A stretch of DNA of 18,645 bases from Thermoleophilia bacterium (GTDB taxonomy: Bacteria > Actinomycetota > Thermoleophilia > Gaiellales > SKUG01). Positions 14,120 through 18,645 of this stretch are shown one piece after another; position 1 is the stretch's first letter, and each line of letters begins with the position of its first letter. Position numbers and translations under genes: made by a program. Below the pieces are notes generated by a model. The model was given only the letters and a program-made list of their open reading frames with translations. It did not search any database and was not told where the DNA came from. The stretch spans positions 1-18,645 of the forward strand of contig JAOPYW010000083.1 in the NCBI GenBank assembly GCA_025964405.1, read 5' to 3'.

Positions 14120-14125
14120 AGTATG
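14120..14125 (-). promoter_or_regulatory. Candidate -10 box (CATACT) for a leaderless ATP-grasp gene
   Basis: CATACT on the minus strand ends 6 nt before the ATG at 14113, within the 31-nt gap after guaA. It is a weaker match than the TAGGAT boxes in this window, and read-through from guaA is equally possible. Confidence 0.35.
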
Positions 14126-14144
14126 TCTGACCGGAGCGGAGGGA

Positions 14145-15719
14145 TCACTCCCACTCGATCGTGCCGGGCGGTTTCGACGTGATGTCGAGCAGCACGCGAT
14201 TGACCCCGTCGACCTCGCCGACGATACGCGTCGAGATCGTGGCCAGCACCTCGTGGGGGATACGCGCCCAGTCTGCGGTCATCGCGTCGTCGCTCGTGAC
14301 GGCGCGCACCACGATCGGATGCGCGTAGGTTCGGGCGTCGCCCTGCACCCCGACCGAGCGGACGCCGGTCGGCAGCACGGTGAAGTACTGCCACACCTCG
14401 CCCTCGAGCTGGGCCGAGGCGATCTCCTCGCGCAGGATGCGGTCGGCGTGCCGCACGATGTCGAGGCGGGCCTGGTCGACCGACCCGATGATGCGGATGG
14501 CGAGACCCGGCCCCGGGAACGGCTGACGCCACACGAGGGCGTGGGGGAGCCCGAGCGCCTCCCCGACACGTCGTGCCTCGTCCTTGAAGAGGAGGCGGAG
14601 CGGTTCGACGAGTTCGAGGTCCATGTCGTCGGGAAGCCCGCCCACGTTGTGGTGGCTCTTGATGTTGGCGGCCAGACCGTCCTCGCCACCGGATTCGATG
14701 ACGTCGGAGTAGAGCGTGCCCTGCACGAGGAACTTGACGGGCTCGCCGCCCGACGAGACGAGCCGGTTGGCCTCCTCCTCGAAGACACGCACGAAGGCCT
14801 CGCCGATGATGTGGCGCTTCGACTCCGGGTCGTCGACGCCCGCCAGCAGTGCCAGGAACCGTTCGGCCGCGTCGACGTGCACGAGCGGCACGGCGAAACG
14901 GTCGTGCATGGTCGCCACGACCTGCTCCGCCTCGTCGGCACGGAGGAGGCCGTGGTCGACGAACACGCATGTCAGGCGATCGCCGATCGCGCGGTGCATC
15001 AGCATGGCTGCGACGGACGAATCGACTCCGCCCGACAACGCACAGATCACGCGACCGTGGTCGCCGACCTGCGCGCGGATGCGTTGGATCGACTCCTCGA
15101 TCACGTGCTCGGGATCCCACCCTCCGGGCGCCTCCGCGAGCTCGCGCACGAACCGGGTCAGCAGCTCCTGCCCACGCGGCGTGTGCACGACCTCGGGGTG
15201 GAACTGCACGGCGTAGAGGCGACGATCGACATCCTCGAAGGCCGCGATCGGGGTCTGGGGTGTCGACGCGGTGATGGCTGCCCCCGCGGGTGCCTCCGTC
15301 ACTGCGTCTCGATGGCTCATCCAGACGGTCTCCACGTCGTCGAACGTGCCGAGCAGTGCACCGCCGTCGCCGGCACGGTCGAGTCGCGTACCGCCGTATT
15401 CGGCGTTTCCGGTCTTCGCGACCGTGCCACCCAGCGTGCGCGCCATCAGCTGCATGCCGTAGCAGATGCCGAGCACCGGCACCCCGAGTTCGAGGATCGC
15501 GGGATCGATGGTCGGCGCCCCCGGTTCGTAGACACTCGCCGGACCCCCCGACAGGATGATCGCCGCGGGCGCCTTGGCGCGGAGCTCGTCGGCGCTGATC
15601 GACGCCGGGATGACCTCCGAGTACGAACCGAGGTCGCGTACGCGTCGGGCGATGAGCCGGGCGTACTGGCCGCCGAGGTCGAGGACGACGACCGGGTTGT
15701 CGAGCACGCTCTCGGTCAT
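14145..15719 (-). CDS. guaA: GMP synthase (glutamine-hydrolysing)
   Basis: A full-length 524-residue enzyme that converts XMP, glutamine and ATP to GMP, the last step of guanylate synthesis. The class I glutamine amidotransferase domain (about 8-195) has the catalytic triad C86 (GICYG), H174 and E176 (FHPE). The ATP-pyrophosphatase domain contains the PP-loop SGGVDSS (229-235), and the C-terminal dimerisation domain contains QPFPGPGLAIR and ends in SKPPGTIEWE, the universal end of GuaA. It overlaps guaB3 by 4 nt (ATGA at 15716-15719), so the two are translationally coupled. Confidence 0.98.
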   Translation of the reverse strand: MTESVLDNPVVVLDLGGQYARLIARRVRDLGSYSEVIPASISADELRAKAPAAIILSGGPASVYEPGAPTIDPAILELGVPVLGICYGMQLMARTLGGTVAKTGNAEYGGTRLDRAGDGGALLGTFDDVETVWMSHRDAVTEAPAGAAITASTPQTPIAAFEDVDRRLYAVQFHPEVVHTPRGQELLTRFVRELAEAPGGWDPEHVIEESIQRIRAQVGDHGRVICALSGGVDSSVAAMLMHRAIGDRLTCVFVDHGLLRADEAEQVVATMHDRFAVPLVHVDAAERFLALLAGVDDPESKRHIIGEAFVRVFEEEANRLVSSGGEPVKFLVQGTLYSDVIESGGEDGLAANIKSHHNVGGLPDDMDLELVEPLRLLFKDEARRVGEALGLPHALVWRQPFPGPGLAIRIIGSVDQARLDIVRHADRILREEIASAQLEGEVWQYFTVLPTGVRSVGVQGDARTYAHPIVVRAVTSDDAMTADWARIPHEVLATISTRIVGEVDGVNRVLLDITSKPPGTIEWE

Positions 15720-16873
15720 CCCATGCCTACGCCCTGGGCGCGCTGCAGCTGCTTGCCCTCCGTCTGGATCGACGGCGCGAGCACGAGCTCGGCCTTCTGG
15801 AACTCCTGGATGTTCTGGTAGCCGCAGGTCGACATCGAGGTGCGGAGTGCGCCCATGAGGTTCGTGCGTCCGTCGTTCTCGTGCGCAGGACCGTTCACGA
15901 TCTCCTCGAGCGACGCGACCTGGTCGACCTTGACCCGGGCACCGCGGGGGAGCGATGAGTGGAACGTCGCCATGCCCCAGTGATAGCCGTGTCCGGGTGC
16001 CTCGGTGGCGCGCGCGAGCGGCGAACCAATCATGACCGCATCGGCGCCACAGGCGATGGCCTTCGAGATGTCGCCTCCGGTGCGCATGCCGCCGTCGGCG
16101 ATGACCGCCACGCGCTCACCGGTCTCGAGCAGGTGCTGCGATCGAGCACCCGCGACGTCGGCGATCGCGGTGGCCTGGGGCACCCCCACGCCGATCACGC
16201 CGCGCGTCGTGCAGGCTGCGCCCGGACCGACGCCGACCAGCACCGCGGCAGCTCCCGTGCGCATGAGGTGAAGTGCTGACGAGTAGCTCGCCGTGCCACC
16301 GACGACGACCGGGATGGGCAGCGTGGGGATGTACGACTTGAGATCGAGCGCGTTGCCGCTGGTGGAGACGTGCTCGGCGCTCACGACCGTGCCCTGGATG
16401 ACGAGTACGTCGAGACCTGCGTCGATCACTGCGGCGCCGTACTGCTCGACCCGCTGCGGGGTCAACGAGGCAGCGGTGACGATGCCCGCCGCCTTCATCT
16501 CCCGGATCGCCGCGACCATGAGGTCGACCTCGATCGGTGACGTGTAGAGCTCCTGCATGCGTGCCGTGGCCTCGTCGACCGGGAGCGCAGCGATCTCGGC
16601 CCCGATCGCGTCGGCGTTCTCGTAGCGGCTGAAGATGCCTTCGAGGTTGAGCACGCCGAGGCCGCCGAGCTTGCCGAGGAGGATCGCGGTCGTCGGAGAG
16701 ACGACGCCATCCATCGCGCTCGCAAGCAGGGGCAGCGCCAGGTCGATGCCGCCCAGTCGCCACGCGAGGTCGACATCCTCGGGGTCGCGCGTGCGACGGC
16801 CGGGCACGATCGCCACGTCGTCGAATCCGTAGGCCTGACGGGCCTTCTTGCCGCGTCCGAGTTCGATCTCCAC
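15716..16873 (-). CDS. guaB3: GuaB3-family IMP dehydrogenase-related protein
   Basis: A 385-residue protein of the IMPDH/GMP-reductase family lacking the CBS-pair insert of true GuaB. The start is GTG at 16873 with GGAG 6 nt upstream. Visible are PLLASAMDGVV (48-58), GGTASYSSALHLM (192-204), the active-site Cys loop GVGPGAACTTRGVIGVGVPQA (214-234, C221), ADGGMRTGGDISKAIACGADAVMIGSPLA (259-287) and MATFHSSLPRGARV. Actinobacteria commonly carry this paralogue beside guaA. It is often annotated as IMP dehydrogenase, but GMP-reductase activity has been reported for a member of this group, so the reaction direction is open. It heads the run of minus-strand genes. Confidence 0.92.
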   Translation of the reverse strand: MEIELGRGKKARQAYGFDDVAIVPGRRTRDPEDVDLAWRLGGIDLALPLLASAMDGVVSPTTAILLGKLGGLGVLNLEGIFSRYENADAIGAEIAALPVDEATARMQELYTSPIEVDLMVAAIREMKAAGIVTAASLTPQRVEQYGAAVIDAGLDVLVIQGTVVSAEHVSTSGNALDLKSYIPTLPIPVVVGGTASYSSALHLMRTGAAAVLVGVGPGAACTTRGVIGVGVPQATAIADVAGARSQHLLETGERVAVIADGGMRTGGDISKAIACGADAVMIGSPLARATEAPGHGYHWGMATFHSSLPRGARVKVDQVASLEEIVNGPAHENDGRTNLMGALRTSMSTCGYQNIQEFQKAELVLAPSIQTEGKQLQRAQGVGMG

Positions 16874-16967
16874 AAAAGTCTCCGTTCACACAGGGGGAAC
16901 GAACGGGACACGCGGCGGCCGAAACGGGGGAAAGGCGCGCCGCGCGGGCGTTCGTCCTTTCGGGGGG

Positions 16968-16973
16968 ATCCTA
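16968..16973 (-). promoter_or_regulatory. Candidate -10 box (TAGGAT) for guaB3-guaA
   Basis: TAGGAT on the minus strand would start transcription near 16961, giving an 88-nt leader. Within that leader, CGTTCGT (16949-16955) and ACGAACG (16899-16905) are perfectly complementary and enclose a GC-rich segment with GGCGCGCC. It could be a leader hairpin, but the 43-nt loop makes this weak. The divergent gene has its own TAGGAT 47 nt away. Confidence 0.4.
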
Positions 16974-17020
16974 CCGGGTTGGTCCGACGCCACCCGCGTG
17001 CGAAGGCGGGATGCCGCCGC

Positions 17021-17026
17021 TAGGAT
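17021..17026 (+). promoter_or_regulatory. Candidate -10 box (TAGGAT) for the gene at 17034
   Basis: TAGGAT is followed by 7 nt and the ATG at 17034, placing transcription start at or one base before the ATG. The AGGA in the box could also act as a Shine-Dalgarno at 8-nt spacing, so a leaderless start is likely but not certain. Confidence 0.5.
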
Positions 17027-17033
17027 GGTGGTG

Positions 17034-17372
17034 ATGAACCGACCCCTCGTGACCACCGTCGACGGCACCACCGTCCCCGCCCCGCCGGCGCCGCCGGAGC
17101 CGACGATGCTGATCGCCTTCAACGAGAAGTCGGGCGCACCGCAGGTCGTCGACATCATCGCCGCCAAGCACGCCTTCGTCGAGACGGAGATCTGGAAGAC
17201 CGTCGACGAGCAGGGGCGCGATGCCTGGGTGCTCGTGATCACGTGCGAGACCGCGACCGCCAGCGAGATCTTCGACCTCATCGGGTCGCGGCTCCCCGAC
17301 TACATCCAGGCGCGCCATTTCCCGCCGTCACGGCTGCCCGAGCTCCGTCGCAGCGGCGACCGCGTCAGCTGA
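17034..17372 (+). CDS. Uncharacterised 112-residue protein
   Basis: A small soluble protein I do not recognise. A proline-rich N-terminal stretch (PAPPAPPEP, about 18-26) is followed by a compact alpha/beta-looking domain (MLIAFNEKSGAPQVVDIIAA, then ETEIWKTVDEQGRDAWVLVITCETATASEIFDLIGSRLPDYI) with a single Cys. There is no signal peptide or membrane segment. The ATG at 17034 is chosen on the -10 box spacing; ATG at 17025 and GTGs at 17028 and 17031 are in frame and cannot be excluded. It is divergent from guaB3, and its stop lies 13 nt from the convergent gene. Confidence 0.65.
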   Translation: MNRPLVTTVDGTTVPAPPAPPEPTMLIAFNEKSGAPQVVDIIAAKHAFVETEIWKTVDEQGRDAWVLVITCETATASEIFDLIGSRLPDYIQARHFPPSRLPELRRSGDRVS

Positions 17373-17385
17373 TCCGACCGAGCTC

Positions 17386-18243
17386 CTAGTTGCCGGCGCT
17401 GACCTGCACGACGACCATCAGCAGGAACGCCGCGACTGCCGGCGCAAGGAGCGTCAGCAGGAGGAGGCCGCGCCGCGAGAGGCGGTAGTCGGCGCCCCAC
17501 GTCGACATCCACGCGCGCGCCCGTGCCCCCGCACGTGCGACACCCGCACCTGACGCACGCGGCATCGTGGCGACCCAGCTCGCGAGCGCCGCCGCTGAAC
17601 TGCTGACCGTCGACGGCTCGCCGTCGTGGCCCGCGGTCGGTTCGTTCGCGGCCGGTGCGCGGAGCTCGCCCACGCCGCTGCCCGGCGCGGGGGGCCTGTC
17701 GTTCGCAGTCCCCGGTGCGAGCGTCGGCGTCGACCATGCTTCGTCGGGCTGGTCGACCAGGGGGAGCTGCAGGCTGCGCGCATCGGGCAGCAGCACGATG
17801 GAGCCGTCGGCGTCGACCGTGAACACGGGCGCCGGCGTTGGCTCGACCTCGGTCGCGGTGCCGACGTCGGTCGTGAGCGCGGTGCGCACCCGGTCGACAC
17901 CCGAGCGCATCAGCTCGAGCAGCGAGGTGAGTGCTCGCAGGGCCTGTGAGCGTTCGGGTGGCGTTGCGCAGGCATCGCCGGCGGTCGCCAGCAACAGTCC
18001 GGCGAGCTGGGCCTGGGCCAGGAGCAGGTCAGGCGTGGGTGCGACGCGGGCGCCCTGCGTGAACTGCGCGCTTCCGCCGCCGATCACGATCGAATGGCGT
18101 GCGACACGGTGTCCCGCGACGGGCAGGTCGGTCATCGATGGCCGCGTCGAGGTCGATGGGGGGGTCGGAGCGCCGCCGTCACCGCGCGTCCACAGGCGCA
18201 GGATGGCTGCATTCATCGCGCGCACGTGCAGTTGGTCGGCCAT
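17386..18243 (-). CDS. Uncharacterised tail-anchored membrane protein
   Basis: A 285-residue protein of unknown family. The N-terminal two thirds look soluble (ILRLWTRGDGG, then VARHSIVIGGGSAQFTQGARV and an Ala/Leu-rich helix pair around 70-125). Next is VFTVDADGSIVLLPDARSLQLPL, a strand-like segment. A Pro/Ala/Ser-rich low-complexity linker (about 165-235) follows. The C-terminus is RRGLLLLTLLAPAVAAFLLM then VVVQVSAGN, a single membrane helix with basic residues before it and only a few residues after, so the bulk should be cytoplasmic. The ATG at 18243 is assumed; GGGAG is only 1 nt away and a second in-frame ATG is at 18216. It is convergent with the 112-residue protein and 61 nt downstream of the next small gene. 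Confidence 0.6.
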   Translation of the reverse strand: MADQLHVRAMNAAILRLWTRGDGGAPTPPSTSTRPSMTDLPVAGHRVARHSIVIGGGSAQFTQGARVAPTPDLLLAQAQLAGLLLATAGDACATPPERSQALRALTSLLELMRSGVDRVRTALTTDVGTATEVEPTPAPVFTVDADGSIVLLPDARSLQLPLVDQPDEAWSTPTLAPGTANDRPPAPGSGVGELRAPAANEPTAGHDGEPSTVSSSAAALASWVATMPRASGAGVARAGARARAWMSTWGADYRLSRRGLLLLTLLAPAVAAFLLMVVVQVSAGN

Positions 18244-18304
18244 GCTCCCAGTGCACGACGCGCGCCGCGGTCGCGCAAGGGGGATGCGGCCGCGGGGAAG
18301 CGCG

Positions 18305-18592
18305 TCAGCCGGCGTCGGGCAGCGGCAGGTCGCCGGCGGCGCGTGCGACCGGGATGTGCAGGTAGAAGATCGCATCCGCCAACTCGGCGGCCGCTTCCTC
18401 CGACAGCTGCTCCGTCGACTTCCAGTAGGTCGAATCGCCGTACTCGTGTACGCCAACCGTGTCGAAGGCGCGCTCGAAGCCCAGCTCGACGAGTTCCGCG
18501 AGCCGCGCCTGCAGCACGCGCACGAGCTCGTCGGCGGCCGCCGCGGCGTGGATTCGATACAGCTCACGCTGCTGGTCGAGTGCTATGCGCAT
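18305..18592 (-). CDS. Uncharacterised 95-residue protein, possibly extending past the edge
   Basis: A small helical protein not recognised. The N-terminal helix (RIALDQQRELYRIHAAAAADELVRVLQARLAELV) leads to a distinctive aromatic segment, FDTVGVHEYGDSTYWKSTEQ, and then EEAAAELADAIFYLHIPVAR. No membrane segment or signal peptide is visible. The ATG at 18592 has AAGGAG 11 nt upstream. The same frame stays open to the window edge, so a longer protein starting outside is possible. A second frame, open from the edge, stops at TAG 18583-18585 and could be the end of an upstream gene overlapping by 10 nt. The remaining 53 nt (18593-18645) hold nothing else that I can identify. Confidence 0.5.
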   Translation of the reverse strand: MRIALDQQRELYRIHAAAAADELVRVLQARLAELVELGFERAFDTVGVHEYGDSTYWKSTEQLSEEAAAELADAIFYLHIPVARAAGDLPLPDAG

Positions 18593-18645
18593 GCCTGCTG
18601 CATCTCCTTGGGCGAACGGTTCGCGGCCCTGCCGTGCGCCCCATC

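Noticed and set aside
14010..15821. A 603-codon open frame on the plus strand.
   Set aside because: It is antisense to guaA, which is complete and highly conserved; the frame is a GC-bias artefact.
16934..16941. GGCGCGCC palindrome in the guaB3 leader as an operator.
   Set aside because: Such GC palindromes are expected by chance at this base composition, and no second copy or dyad extension was seen.
1..18645. CRISPR array, insertion sequence or attachment site, including integration next to tRNA-Gly.
   Set aside because: No spaced direct repeats, transposase motifs, integrase gene or repeated tRNA 3' end were found; base composition is even across the window.

Overview
The window is GC-rich, densely packed and reads as a chromosomal segment of an actinobacterium. 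Support comes from the TAGGAT-type -10 boxes placed directly in front of start codons (leaderless genes), a guaB3-guaA pair, an MprAB-like two-component system and SipW-type secreted proteins. An Acidimicrobiia-like lineage is my guess from gene content; the sequence alone does not prove it. I see no insertion sequence, prophage, CRISPR array or rRNA. One tRNA gene, tRNA-Gly(CCC), is present.

Left part (1-5308, all minus strand). Two tandem paralogous secreted proteins with SipW-type signal peptides (797-1435 and 142-753) are followed by the first codons of what is probably their dedicated signal peptidase, which runs off the left edge. This resembles a TasA/camelysin-type surface-fibre or matrix cassette. 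It is preceded by a hairpin-rich leader and a terminator-like hairpin (1690-1722). Upstream lies a two-gene unit: an NAD-dependent epimerase/dehydratase (4325-5308) and a large poly-HAMP chemoreceptor (1738-4281). The junction carries a near-perfect Shine-Dalgarno that serves a 7-codon leader peptide and not the receptor itself.

Centre (5309-9487, plus strand). A divergent intergenic region holds two copies of an 11-nt-plus-spacer motif in inverted orientation. Then come an OmpR-family response regulator and its histidine kinase (4-nt overlap), a SpoU/TrmH-type RNA methyltransferase with a leaderless-type promoter, tRNA-Gly(CCC), and a secreted GH3 glycosidase-like protein whose start codon lies 4 nt after the tRNA.

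Right part (9488-16873, minus strand). In transcription order: guaB3 and guaA (4-nt overlap; purine metabolism), a circularly permuted ATP-grasp-like ligase, a ferritin-like DUF455-type protein, an HD-GYP phosphodiesterase with a degenerate GGDEF domain, and a peroxiredoxin-like protein (4-nt overlap with the HD-GYP gene). The ATP-grasp and ferritin-like genes each have a candidate leaderless promoter, so this need not be one transcript. The right end (17034-18645) holds three uncharacterised genes, one encoding a tail-anchored membrane protein.

The best leads are the secreted-fibre cassette with its RNA structures, the leader peptide before the chemoreceptor, the inverted motif pair, the ATP-grasp/ferritin-like pair, and the GGDEF-dead/HD-GYP protein coupled to a thioredoxin-fold protein.
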